Assembly (NCBI RefSeq): GCF_014873485.1
Contig: NZ_JADBDT010000001.1
Span: 2,480,001 to 2,544,000 of the forward strand
Origin: Sphingopyxis sp. OAS728
GTDB taxonomy: Bacteria; Pseudomonadota; Alphaproteobacteria; Sphingomonadales; Sphingomonadaceae
Direction: 5' to 3'
Length of the DNA stretch: 64,000 nt
Shown: positions 36,541 to 45,199 of the stretch, one piece after another
Position numbering within the stretch: position 1 is the first letter of the stretch
Layout: each line of letters begins with the position of its first letter
Translations under genes and position numbers: made by a program
The notes under the pieces: generated by a model
What the model saw: the letters and a program-made list of their open reading frames with translations, nothing else
Database searches by the model: none
Told to the model about the DNA's origin: nothing

Positions 36541-37430
36541 CGCGTTACCACATCGCCGGCAACCGTCACACGTTCGAGTGCGCGATATTCGGGCCAATAG
36601 TCGCCGACGGCATAATGCTGCGTCGAACGATTGTCCCAGATGCCGATCGCGTTCGGGGTCCAGCGGAAACGCACCTGATATTCGGGCACCTTGATCCGGT
36701 CGAACAGCAGGCGAAGCAGGCTGTCACTCTCCTCCTCGCTCACGCCGACGATGCGGCTGGTGAAGGTGTAGTTGACGTAGAGGATCTTCTCGCCCGTTTC
36801 GGGATGCGAGCGCACCACGGGATGACGCACCGGCGGGAAGTCACGCGCAAGCTGCGCGCGCTTTTCCTCGGTGACGCGGCCACCGAAGCTGCGCACGATA
36901 TCATGCTCGGCTTCGAGTCCTTCGATGCGGTCCTTCACCGCTTGCGGCAAGCCCGCATGGGCGGCGACGGTGTCCGCCCACATCGTATCGCCGCCGAGCG
37001 GCGGCAGGTGCCGCGCGCGCAGGATCGAGGCGATCGACGGCCGCTCGCGGAAGGTCACATCGGTGTGCCATTTGTTATACGCCTGGAACGGCGCGACCGT
37101 CTCGGCGGTGAGCTGGACACCCTCGACGCCTTCGATCCTGAGGATTTCGGGATAACCCTCGACCGACGGGATCACCGGATGGCCTTCGAGTTCGCCGAAC
37201 AGGCGGCCGAGCCGGACGTGGCTTTCGTGGCTGATATCCTGATCGCGGAAGAAGACGACCTTGAAACGAAGCCACGCGGCGCGAAGCAGATCACCTTCTT
37301 CGGAAGAGAGCGGTCGGCCGAGATCGAGCCCGCTGACCTCGGCCCCGATCGTCGGGGTCGAAGGCGAAATCGACACGCCGAGCGATTGCGCGGTCTCGAA
37401 CAGGTCGGGGGTGTTCAGCTGCGTGGCCAT
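36537..37430 (-). CDS. TauD/TfdA family Fe(II)/2-oxoglutarate dioxygenase
   Basis: 297 residues. The start MATQLNTPDLFE follows an AAAGGA ribosome-binding site. The iron triad is WHTDVTF (His122, Asp124) and STQHYA (His272); a C-terminal Arg-rich strand (YRALERVT) would bind 2-oxoglutarate. This family desulfonates taurine and alkyl sulfates (TauD, AtsK), releasing sulfite or sulfate. It is coupled to the flavoprotein gene and lies next to an arylsulfatase and a second paralogue, so an organosulfur substrate is likely. Confidence 0.9.
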   Translation of the reverse strand: MATQLNTPDLFETAQSLGVSISPSTPTIGAEVSGLDLGRPLSSEEGDLLRAAWLRFKVVFFRDQDISHESHVRLGRLFGELEGHPVIPSVEGYPEILRIEGVEGVQLTAETVAPFQAYNKWHTDVTFRERPSIASILRARHLPPLGGDTMWADTVAAHAGLPQAVKDRIEGLEAEHDIVRSFGGRVTEEKRAQLARDFPPVRHPVVRSHPETGEKILYVNYTFTSRIVGVSEEESDSLLRLLFDRIKVPEYQVRFRWTPNAIGIWDNRSTQHYAVGDYWPEYRALERVTVAGDVVTR

Positions 37431-37540
37431 GAGCAGTCCTTTCGGTCGTTCGATTCGGAAATACGTCCCGGAACGCTGAAAGTAACTCAACTGATATGAT
37501 TGACAAGTCCTGACGCGCCGAAACGCATGATATGCACGAC

Positions 37541-39214
37541 CTATGGCCGATAGGGAATCGCGTCGGGAAGGACCACGCCCACGTCCTGTGCGTAGCGATC
37601 CCAAGCTGCCGCCAGCTCGGCCTTGCGATCGGGATGCGCCAGCGACAGGTCGCGCGTCTCGCCCGGGTCGCGCGCGATGTCGAACAATCGCCAGATACCG
37701 TCACCGATATCGGTGAGCTTCCAGTCGCCGCGGCGATAGGCGCGCGACCCGAACAGCTCGGCCCCCACGCCATCGTCGGCGCCATAGACCGGAGCGTCGG
37801 CGTTCTTGAGCCAAGCCGCCCACGACCGGCCGGTGATCGGCACGACCTTGCGCCCCGCGACCTCGGTCGCCTTTGCATCGGCACCCGCAAGATCGAGCAG
37901 GGTCGGCGCGATATCGGTGACCGACAGATATTGCGTCTCGGCGCCCTTGCGCGCCGCAATGCCTGCCCCGCTGATGAATGCCACCGCGCGCGTTCCGCCT
38001 TCGCTCTGATAGCCTTTGGTCAGCCACGACGGTGCCGTTGCCGCCTGCGCCCAGCCCGCGCCATAGGTCAGATAGGAGGACGCCGTACCGCGGTTGGCGA
38101 AGCCGTTGTCGGCGCCCTTAAGCGAACTCGCCAGCATCTGCGCACCCGTGGTTTCGATGTCGAGCGCCTCGGCACCATTGTCGGCGAGGAAGATAATCAC
38201 GGTGTTGTCGAGTTCGCCCGACGCGCGCAGCGTTTCGATCACGCGACCGACATTCTGGTCGAGCCGGTCGACCATCGCGGCATAGATTTCCATATTGCGC
38301 GCGGCGAGCCGCTGCTGGTCGGCGGTCAAGCTATCCCAACTGCCGTCACGATTGCGCGGGGTGTGCGCCGTCACGTCGGGCGCTAGAATGCCGAGCTCGC
38401 GCTGCCGTGCAATGCGGCGCTCGCGCAGCACGTCGAAGCCTTCGTCGTAGCGCCCTTTGTAGCGCGCAATGTCCTCCGCCGGAGCTTGCAGCGGCCAATG
38501 CGGCGCGGTGAAGGCCAGATAGCCAAAGAAGGGCCGTTGGCCTTTCCCTTTCACCGGCCGCTCGCCAAGGAAGTCGATCAGGCGTGTCGCGAAATAATCG
38601 CTCGAATAGAAATCCTGGGGCAGGCGCGCGACGACCTTGCCATCCTCGCGATAGGTCGCGATCCCGCGCGTACCGGGGCTGACTTCGGGTTTGATGTCGG
38701 TGCCATAATGATTGTGCCCGCCCTGCAATAGGGCAAAGCTGCGCTCGAACCCGCGCGCATGCGGGTCCTGCTCGGGGGTCAGGCCAAGGTGCCATTTGCC
38801 CGACAGCAGGGTGCGATAACCGCTCGCGCCCAGCCGTTCGGCGAGCGTCGCGACATCGCTGCGCAAATAGCCCTCATAGCCCGGCTTCCCCTGCTGGTTC
38901 GGGCGGATCATCTCGGCCATCGTGCCGAGCCCGGCGCGGTGATTGTCGGTGCCCGACAGCAGCATCGAACGCGTCGGCGAACAGGTCGGCGCGGTGTGAA
39001 AGCCCGCGAGGCGGATGCCGTTCAATGCGAGCTTGTCGAGATTGGGGGTCCGAATCTCGCCCCCGAACGCCCCAAGGTCCGAATAGCCAAGATCATCGGC
39101 GACGATAACGAGCAAGTTCGGCCGCCGTTCCTTCGCCTGCGCCGGGCCGATGGTCGCGGCAGCGCCGATCAGCACGGCAAAGAGGATGCAGGTGAAACGC
39201 GAACCTGGAGTCAT
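37541..39214 (-). CDS. Exported arylsulfatase
   Basis: 557 residues. The start at 39214 gives a signal peptide (MTPGSRFTCILFAVLIGAAA, cleaved after AQA); the frame upstream is not coding. The sulfatase formylglycine motif is CSPTR with Cys78, and calcium ligands are in VADDLGY (Asp40, Asp41). GKWHLG and FADNG-like FLADNGAEAL are further active-site blocks. It hydrolyses sulfate esters in the periplasm. The Cys-type motif needs a maturase, which is not in the window. It stands between two TauD-type dioxygenases. Confidence 0.94.
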   Translation of the reverse strand: MTPGSRFTCILFAVLIGAAATIGPAQAKERRPNLLVIVADDLGYSDLGAFGGEIRTPNLDKLALNGIRLAGFHTAPTCSPTRSMLLSGTDNHRAGLGTMAEMIRPNQQGKPGYEGYLRSDVATLAERLGASGYRTLLSGKWHLGLTPEQDPHARGFERSFALLQGGHNHYGTDIKPEVSPGTRGIATYREDGKVVARLPQDFYSSDYFATRLIDFLGERPVKGKGQRPFFGYLAFTAPHWPLQAPAEDIARYKGRYDEGFDVLRERRIARQRELGILAPDVTAHTPRNRDGSWDSLTADQQRLAARNMEIYAAMVDRLDQNVGRVIETLRASGELDNTVIIFLADNGAEALDIETTGAQMLASSLKGADNGFANRGTASSYLTYGAGWAQAATAPSWLTKGYQSEGGTRAVAFISGAGIAARKGAETQYLSVTDIAPTLLDLAGADAKATEVAGRKVVPITGRSWAAWLKNADAPVYGADDGVGAELFGSRAYRRGDWKLTDIGDGIWRLFDIARDPGETRDLSLAHPDRKAELAAAWDRYAQDVGVVLPDAIPYRP

Positions 39215-39336
39215 TGGATGGTCTTTCAAAAACAAAAGGTCGGCGCGCCCGGGCGAATGGAACCGGGGCGCGCCGCAGACAGGGCCGGCGCAGTCACAGG
39301 AAGGAAAGGGAGAGCCATAAACGCCGGCCGATTTCG

Positions 39337-40290
39337 TCAGGCGGGTTCGTATTGAACCGCCTTTTCCTTGCGGACGGTGCGGCTCTGCCGCCCGTCGATG
39401 CCGACCGGAACCTCGCCGGAAATCGTCGCGCGGCGAAGCGTCCGGCGCTGCAGACCGAAGTCGGCGGTCGCACGATGCTGCGTCGACTGATTGTCCCAGA
39501 TCGCCACGTCGCCTTCGCGCCACCGCCAGCGCACGACATTTTCGGGCTTGGTGATATGATCCTGCAGCGTCTGGAACAGCCGCGCGCTGTCGGCGGCGTT
39601 CAGCCCGACGAACTGCTTGACGAAATGGCCCAGCAGCAGGCTGCGCTGCCCGCTGATCGGATGGACGCGCACCACCGGATGCTCGGTTTCATATACCGTC
39701 GAGGCGAAGACGTTGCGATGCTCCTTGATCCGCTTCGCCGCGCTTTCGCCGTCGGGCGCCGATTGCAGGATCGACGCATAATCATAGAGATTGGTGTGCG
39801 TCGCCCACAGATTGTTCACGAGCTGGCGCAGCACTTCGGGCAGGCCTTCATAGGCGGTTTCGCCGTTCGCCCATTGCGTGTCGCCGCCCGCTTCGGGGAT
39901 CGTCAGCGCGCGCAGGATCGACGCCTTGGGATAGGCGTCGACGAAGGTCACGTCGGTGTGCCAGCTCGACGCCGCATAGCCTTCCCTGCTGTCGAGCTCG
40001 AGCAGATAGCGCGAGCCTTCGGCGACGGGCACCGTCGGATGCGCGACCGGATCGCCGAGCAATGCTGCGAAATCTTCATGCTCCTGATCGGTCAGATGCT
40101 GCTGGTCGCGAAAGAAGAGCACTTTGTGCCGAACGAGTGCCGCCTGGATGGCCTGCACCACCGGCGCAGGCAGATCGCCCGACAGTTCGACACCATGGAC
40201 GATGGCGCCGATCGTGCCGGTCACCGGCGTGATCTCGAGCGGGATATTCTTGTCGCGCGCATTGGCATAGCTGTTGTGAAGGTCCGTCAT
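39337..40290 (-). CDS. TauD/TfdA family Fe(II)/2-oxoglutarate dioxygenase, second copy
   Basis: 317 residues. The iron ligands are SSWHTDVTF (His111, Asp113) and STQHRA (His272), and arginines near 282-287 fit the 2-oxoglutarate site. It is about as long as AtsK-type alkylsulfatase dioxygenases. It differs enough from the copy at 36537 that different substrates are likely. It is transcribed with the TBDR upstream and the sulfatase downstream. Confidence 0.92.
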   Translation of the reverse strand: MTDLHNSYANARDKNIPLEITPVTGTIGAIVHGVELSGDLPAPVVQAIQAALVRHKVLFFRDQQHLTDQEHEDFAALLGDPVAHPTVPVAEGSRYLLELDSREGYAASSWHTDVTFVDAYPKASILRALTIPEAGGDTQWANGETAYEGLPEVLRQLVNNLWATHTNLYDYASILQSAPDGESAAKRIKEHRNVFASTVYETEHPVVRVHPISGQRSLLLGHFVKQFVGLNAADSARLFQTLQDHITKPENVVRWRWREGDVAIWDNQSTQHRATADFGLQRRTLRRATISGEVPVGIDGRQSRTVRKEKAVQYEPA

Positions 40291-40389
40291 GTCAGTCTCC
40301 TTTTGGGGGTTGGACGCGGGTATTCGGCGCAGGCGCGTCCGGCCGGTTCCGGCTGTCGTCGCGGCGAATTTCTATGAAGGGCGGGAGCA

Positions 40390-42828
40390 TCAGATCTTCG
40401 TCCTCAGCGTCGCGCCGATCGTGCGCGGTTCGCCGATCAGCGAGGTCACGATGCCCGTGACCGCCGGCGACAAAGTCTGGAAATAATCCTTGTCGAACAG
40501 GTTGCGCGCCCAGAGCGACAGATCGAACAGTCCGTCGTCGGTCTTGAAACCGATGCGTGCGTTCGCGATGCCATAGGCAGGAACGTCGGCGTAGACGCTA
40601 TCGCTCGACGAGGTGTTGAACGACGAGCGGTGCGAATAATCGGCATGGGCATAGAGTGACAGGTCGCGCCCGCCCAGATTGCCGAGCGGCGCCGACACGT
40701 CGCCGCCGAGCGTGTAGGTAAATTTCGGTACGCCCGGCAACTGCGCACCGGTCAGGTCCTGGATTGCCCCCTGGTTGAGTCGTTCGGGTGCCTGCGGGGC
40801 GGTGCGGTAATCGCTGTAGGTCGTGTCGGCATAAGCGACCGACGCATAGAAGCTCGCCCGCTCCGACGGCGCGAAGCTCAAGTCACCCTCGACCCCGCGT
40901 GAGCGCACGCCCGGGATATTCGCGATATATTGGCGGACGTTGACCGTGTTCGGCACCTGCTCGGTGATCGCGGTCTGGTAATCGCTGATCTCGGTCCAAT
41001 AGCCCGCGACGTTGAGCGTCACTGCCTTGTCGAGCCATTGCGACTTGATACCGAGTTCGTAGCTGTCGACCTTTTCGGGCGCGACGTCGGGATCGATCCC
41101 GGCGGGCAAGTTGGTGAGATTGAGCCCGCCCGACTTGTTGCCGCGTGAATAGGTCGCATAGGCGAGCGCGTCGCCCGAGAACTGCCACGACAGCGTCGCG
41201 AGCCCCGACACGCTGTTGTCGGTGAAGCCGGTCGAATAGCTGGTGACCGGGTTGAATTGCGCCCGAAGCGCCGCAGCCTGTGCAGCCAATCCGGCCGGCA
41301 GCGTCGACAGGTCGGTGCCCGCGACGTGGAACTGCGTGAACGACCCGCTCTTCTTCTCATGCGTGTAGCGCAGCCCCGCGGTCAGCGTCAGCCGGTCGGT
41401 GAATTTCCAGTCGAACTGGCCAAACAGCGCATAGCTTTTGGTGCGCGGGTCGGAGGTCGAATTCGCCTCGAAACCATTGAGCGCCGCCTCCCATGCGGCG
41501 AGCGGGATCGGCGAGGTCGCGGGACGGTTCCAGAGCGCTGCGGCAGGGCCATAGGCGCTCGCGCCCTTGCCGCGGATCACCTGCCAGAAATAATAGGCAC
41601 CAACGACATAGTCGATCGGGCCATCGCTGTCCGACGCCAACCTGATTTCCTGGCTGAACTGGCGCTGGCGGTTCGCCTGCTGCGCCTTGACGATCACCGG
41701 AAGCGAGGTCGAATCGCCATCGTTCGCGGGGTTCCAGTCCCACCAGCGATAGGCGGTGATCGAGGTCAGCTTGACCGCGCCAACGTCCCAGTCGACTTGC
41801 CCCGACACGCCATAACCGTCCATGTTCGACTGGTAATGGCCGTCGGCCTCGCCGCGCCGTGCGAACGGGTCGATCGTCGGGAAGCTGTAACCGGGGAAGC
41901 GCGCCGCGCGCTCGGCAAAGCTGTTCGGAATCGCCGCGCCATTGTCATAGGTGCCGAAATAATCGGCGAAGACGTTGAGGACATGATTCTGCTTCTGGCG
42001 CGAGAAATCGCCGATGATGCGTGCCTCGAGATTGGGCGCCGGCGTGAACAGCAATTGCCCGCGCACGCTCCAGTTCGAATAATCCTGCGCGCGCTCCTGC
42101 TGCGTCGCATTATAGAGGAAGCCGTGGCGCTCGGTCGACGAACCGCTGATGCGAACGGCAAGCAGATCATCGACGATCGCCCCCGACGCCGAGGCGCGAA
42201 GCTGGTAATAGCCATAGTCGCCGACGCTAGCCTCGCCCGAAAATTCGGGATCGAAGCTCGGCTTGCGCGACGTGATGTTGATCGCGCCCGATGTCGTGTT
42301 CTTGCCGAACAACGTGCCCTGCGGTCCGCGCAGCACCTCGATCTGCTGCAGGTCGACCAGGTCGAACTGTGATTGCCCGGGGCGTCCGTAATAGACATTG
42401 TCGACATAGAAGCCGACGCCATTCTCGAGCCCGTCGTTGGTCAGCGCGACATTGCTCCCGAGCCCGCGAATGTTGATGTTGGTGTTGCGCGGGTTGAAGC
42501 TGAATACCTGCAGGCTCGGGACGATCTGCTGGATCTGCGTCAGCGAATAATTGCCCGTCGCCTCGAGCTGCGACGCGCCGACGACCGACAGCGCGATCGG
42601 CACGTCCTGCGCGCTTTCGTCGCGGCGGCGCGCCGACACGATGATTTCGGCGCCGTCATAGGAAGCGGCGGCGGATGCCACCACGGCAGCGCCAGCGGCT
42701 TCTTCTTCACCTTCGGCGCCGTCGGCGGAAGCCGCTCCGGTTTCGGCGGCAAAGGCGGGTACGGCCGGCAGCAACAGCGCCGCACCGAGCAGAAACTTCA
42801 AACGATGATCGGGAGAGAAACGGTTCAT
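40390..42828 (-). CDS. TonB-dependent receptor of the sulfur cluster
   Basis: 812 residues: signal peptide (MNRFSPDHRLKFLLGAALLL), an Ala/Glu-rich spacer, TonB-box-like AEIIVSARRRDESAQDVPIA, and a plug with INIRGLGSN and VEVLRGPQGTLFGKNTTSGA-type blocks. This plug type (the QDVPIAL subfamily) is abundant in sphingomonads. The barrel ends TIGATLRTKI. Its ATG overlaps the stop of a 59-residue ORF (TAATG). Its place at the head of a dioxygenase/sulfatase cluster suggests import of sulfonates or sulfate esters. Confidence 0.92.
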   Translation of the reverse strand: MNRFSPDHRLKFLLGAALLLPAVPAFAAETGAASADGAEGEEEAAGAAVVASAAASYDGAEIIVSARRRDESAQDVPIALSVVGASQLEATGNYSLTQIQQIVPSLQVFSFNPRNTNINIRGLGSNVALTNDGLENGVGFYVDNVYYGRPGQSQFDLVDLQQIEVLRGPQGTLFGKNTTSGAINITSRKPSFDPEFSGEASVGDYGYYQLRASASGAIVDDLLAVRISGSSTERHGFLYNATQQERAQDYSNWSVRGQLLFTPAPNLEARIIGDFSRQKQNHVLNVFADYFGTYDNGAAIPNSFAERAARFPGYSFPTIDPFARRGEADGHYQSNMDGYGVSGQVDWDVGAVKLTSITAYRWWDWNPANDGDSTSLPVIVKAQQANRQRQFSQEIRLASDSDGPIDYVVGAYYFWQVIRGKGASAYGPAAALWNRPATSPIPLAAWEAALNGFEANSTSDPRTKSYALFGQFDWKFTDRLTLTAGLRYTHEKKSGSFTQFHVAGTDLSTLPAGLAAQAAALRAQFNPVTSYSTGFTDNSVSGLATLSWQFSGDALAYATYSRGNKSGGLNLTNLPAGIDPDVAPEKVDSYELGIKSQWLDKAVTLNVAGYWTEISDYQTAITEQVPNTVNVRQYIANIPGVRSRGVEGDLSFAPSERASFYASVAYADTTYSDYRTAPQAPERLNQGAIQDLTGAQLPGVPKFTYTLGGDVSAPLGNLGGRDLSLYAHADYSHRSSFNTSSSDSVYADVPAYGIANARIGFKTDDGLFDLSLWARNLFDKDYFQTLSPAVTGIVTSLIGEPRTIGATLRTKI

Positions 42829-43007
42829 TATATTTGGTCCCCGGGCGGTGATCCCACCCCCTTTTTGATGTGATGGATGGTGGCGCGGTGCGCCGCGCCG
42901 GATCGGGCAGCCGCCAGCTCCGCCCCCCACAGCGCGCGGGCGGCGCTGCGCAGGGACGCAGGATAGCGAGCCAGATCCGACAGGTCGGATTGGGTCAGCA
43001 AAGGCAT
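42828..43007 (-). CDS. 59-residue ORF coupled to the sulfur-cluster TBDR
   Basis: It begins MPLLTQSDLSDLARYPASLR after a GGGGAA ribosome-binding site and ends IHHIKKGVGSPPGDQI, with its TAA overlapping the receptor ATG (TAATG). It is soluble, helical and basic toward the C-terminus, with no signal peptide. The receptor has no strong ribosome-binding site of its own, so coupling is likely. It is either a small regulator or a leader; no family is recognised. Confidence 0.6.
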   Translation of the reverse strand: MPLLTQSDLSDLARYPASLRSAARALWGAELAAARSGAAHRATIHHIKKGVGSPPGDQI

Positions 43008-43458
43008 GATATTTCCCCGCGCCGGCGCTCGGGTGCCGGACGTCAGGCCGCAAACGTCTCGCGTGAGGAGGCGCGGCTGGAGATTATGGGAGGCCGCTTG
43101 GCGCGAGGGGCGCGGTCGGTCCGCTACCCCGCGCATGGCGCGGCGATGATCTAGTTGATGCTACTACACATACGCATCGCAATACCCCTTCTTGGGGGAA
43201 CGCAATGCCTGGCGCTGTCGCCCGAGCATCACGCGCTTTAGCCGTTGGTAACGCGGAGCAAGCTGCTTCCCGGTCAAAAGCCGCGGGTCGAGGGGGAGAG
43301 CCCGTCATTCGTCTCGACCAGTGCCGAATGACAATGTCAACTTAATCGATTGATTTTAGATTCGTCAACGATCGTGGCCGGTTTTTGCGACGAAGAAAAT
43401 CTTTCGGCGGACAAGCCGAAGCTTATCCGCCGATGATATGGGCGCGCAAATGGGGCGT
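43008..43458. other. Intergenic region upstream of the sulfur cluster
   Basis: No convincing gene on either strand. It should hold the minus-strand promoter for the sulfur cluster. An AT-rich stretch with an AATCGATT palindrome lies near 43340-43370, and ACCCC/GGGG bases form a small hairpin near 43185-43198. The right end holds the terminator of the cupin gene. Confidence 0.5.
43404..43433 (-). terminator. Probable terminator of the cupin gene
   Basis: TCGGCGGA (43404-43411) and TCCGCCGA (43426-43433) form an 8-bp stem. On the minus strand the stem is followed by AAAGATTTTCTT. It lies 25 bp after the cupin stop codon. Confidence 0.6.
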
Positions 43459-43947
43459 TCAGCGCGGCGCGTCGGCGGGCGTCGTCAGGATCTTGTCATT
43501 TGTATCGACGACAAACACCGCGAGCAAAGTCGCGGGTTCGGTCTGGCTCGCATTGGCGCTGATATTGTGGAAATCGCCCGGCAGCTCGGTGAGATTCTCG
43601 CCCTTGCGGAAAGTGCGGATGGGACCGCCGTTGATCTGGTTGAGCACTGCGCCGTCGAGCACCGTCGCATAGATGAGCGCCGAGGGCGCGTGGACGTGCG
43701 ACGCGTTCGCGGCGCCGGGTCCATATTCGACGAGCACGCCCTTGACGCTCTTGCCCGGGACTTGCGGGAGTTCGTGCTGATACACCAGGGTGACCTTCGC
43801 GGGCTTGGGTGCGGCGGGCGCGGCGTGGCCGGCGTGCGCAGCGGCATCGGTTTGCGCGGCGGCGGGCGCCGCGGCCAAAAGCGTACCGGCCAGGAATGAG
43901 CCGGCCAGGAGCGCGGACAGAGCGCAGGTGGCGATCATGGTCTTCAT
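43459..43947 (-). CDS. Exported cupin domain protein
   Basis: 162 residues with a signal peptide (MKTMIATCALSALLAGSFLA, cleaved near AAAQ). A His/Ala-rich linker precedes a single cupin barrel. HVHAPSALIYATVLDGAV supplies metal-binding His residues, and LPGDFHNISANAS is the second cupin motif. Such small periplasmic cupins often bind a metal or a small ligand. No specific reaction can be assigned. It is a single gene between the sulfur cluster and the RpiR gene. Confidence 0.85.
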   Translation of the reverse strand: MKTMIATCALSALLAGSFLAGTLLAAAPAAAQTDAAAHAGHAAPAAPKPAKVTLVYQHELPQVPGKSVKGVLVEYGPGAANASHVHAPSALIYATVLDGAVLNQINGGPIRTFRKGENLTELPGDFHNISANASQTEPATLLAVFVVDTNDKILTTPADAPR

Positions 43948-44063
43948 TTTCGGTCTCCTCGGGTTCGGATAGTCCGCGAACCATAAGGACGCCGCACGCC
44001 CGGTTGGAGCACCGAGCCGCGATGAAGCGCCTGTACCATCCGCCGATCGCGGAGCACGGACGA

Positions 44064-44957
44064 TCAGAAGCGTTTGATCGAAAGCACTTCGAAGGTCTGG
44101 CGCAGCGTCTCGGTCGACCGGTCGTAATCGCCGAGCGCGAGCGCCGCGATCAGCGCGTCGACGACGCAGAGCTGCGCGATCCGGCTCGTCATCGCCTCGG
44201 TACGAAACCGCGTTTCGCGCGCCATGGTGAAGAGCACGATATCGGCATAGGCTTGGATCGGCGAGCGCGCGAAATTGGTGACGACGATCGTCCGCGCGCC
44301 CGCCTCCTTCGCAAGCCGCGTCGCCGCGACCGTCTCGTGCGTCGCGCCGCTGTGCGAAATCGTCAGTACCGCGACCTCGGGATCGCAGCGCGACGCGCTG
44401 ATCGCCTGGATATGACTGTCGGTGACGACGCGCGCGTCAAGCCCGATGCGCAACATGCGGTAATGCGTGTCCTCGGCGATCGGCGCCGACGAGCCGATGC
44501 CATAGATTTCGACACGCTTCGCCGTCTGGATCGCACCCACCGCGCGCGTCAGCGCCTGCGGGTCGAGCACCGAGAGCGAGTCGCGCAGCGCCTGGATGCC
44601 CGAATGAAAGACCTTGCGGCAGATCGTGTCCATATCGTCGTCGCGCGCGACATCCTCGTGGATGAACTGCACCGACTGCACCGTCTCGCGCGCGAGGCTG
44701 AGCTTCAGATGCTGGAATCCCGACAGGCCGATGCCGCGGCAGAAATTGACGACGCTGCCCTCGCTGACGCCGACGGCGTCGGCGAGTTCGGTGATCGACA
44801 GCCCGACGATCTCGTCGGGCTGCGCAAGGATATAGTCGGCGATGCGCTGCGCCCCCTTGGCCATATTGCCATGAGCCATTCTCATTCGCTCGAGCGCATT
44901 TTCGATCGGGACCCGATCGTCTCCCGCCGCTTTGGTCACCCCACCCTTGTCACTCAT
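44064..44957 (-). CDS. MurR/RpiR family transcriptional regulator
   Basis: 297 residues from the ATG at 44957 (MSDKGGVTKAAGDD). The N-terminal RpiR helix-turn-helix covers about residues 20-90 (IVGLSITELADAVGVSEGSV). A SIS sugar-phosphate-binding domain follows (RVEIYGIGSSAPIAEDTHYR and TISHSGATHETVAATRLAK). These regulators sense phosphorylated sugars. It is divergent from the TBDR at 45200 across a 242-bp AT-rich gap and may regulate that receptor. Confidence 0.9.
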   Translation of the reverse strand: MSDKGGVTKAAGDDRVPIENALERMRMAHGNMAKGAQRIADYILAQPDEIVGLSITELADAVGVSEGSVVNFCRGIGLSGFQHLKLSLARETVQSVQFIHEDVARDDDMDTICRKVFHSGIQALRDSLSVLDPQALTRAVGAIQTAKRVEIYGIGSSAPIAEDTHYRMLRIGLDARVVTDSHIQAISASRCDPEVAVLTISHSGATHETVAATRLAKEAGARTIVVTNFARSPIQAYADIVLFTMARETRFRTEAMTSRIAQLCVVDALIAALALGDYDRSTETLRQTFEVLSIKRF

Positions 44958-45076
44958 TTTACGCAATTCTCCGCAAGAATCGACCTCCGCCCCCGCGGAA
45001 CAGGGAATGCTAGCGGAGACCGCGTCAATCGAAAAGTACAATTTACTCATTTTTATTTAAATACAAAATTGAGCCC

Positions 45077-45094
45077 ATTTCACTCAACTGTCAC
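45077..45094 (+). promoter_or_regulatory. Pho-box-like site upstream of the TBDR
   Basis: CTGTCAC at 45088-45094 is a perfect PhoB half-site, and ATTTCAC at 45077-45083 is a weaker one. The 4-bp spacer (TCAA) gives the standard 11-bp period. It ends 105 bp before the receptor start. Found by eye against the known CTGTCAT-N4-CTGTCAT consensus. Confidence 0.45.
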
Positions 45095-45199
45095 AAGCCG
45101 CCCTTAGCGGAGGCCCCGCACATTGATGCGGTGCAGCATCGAGTCGTGAACACGGCCGCCCCTGCTCCGCCAATGTGACCGGGATTCTTCAAAAGGGGC

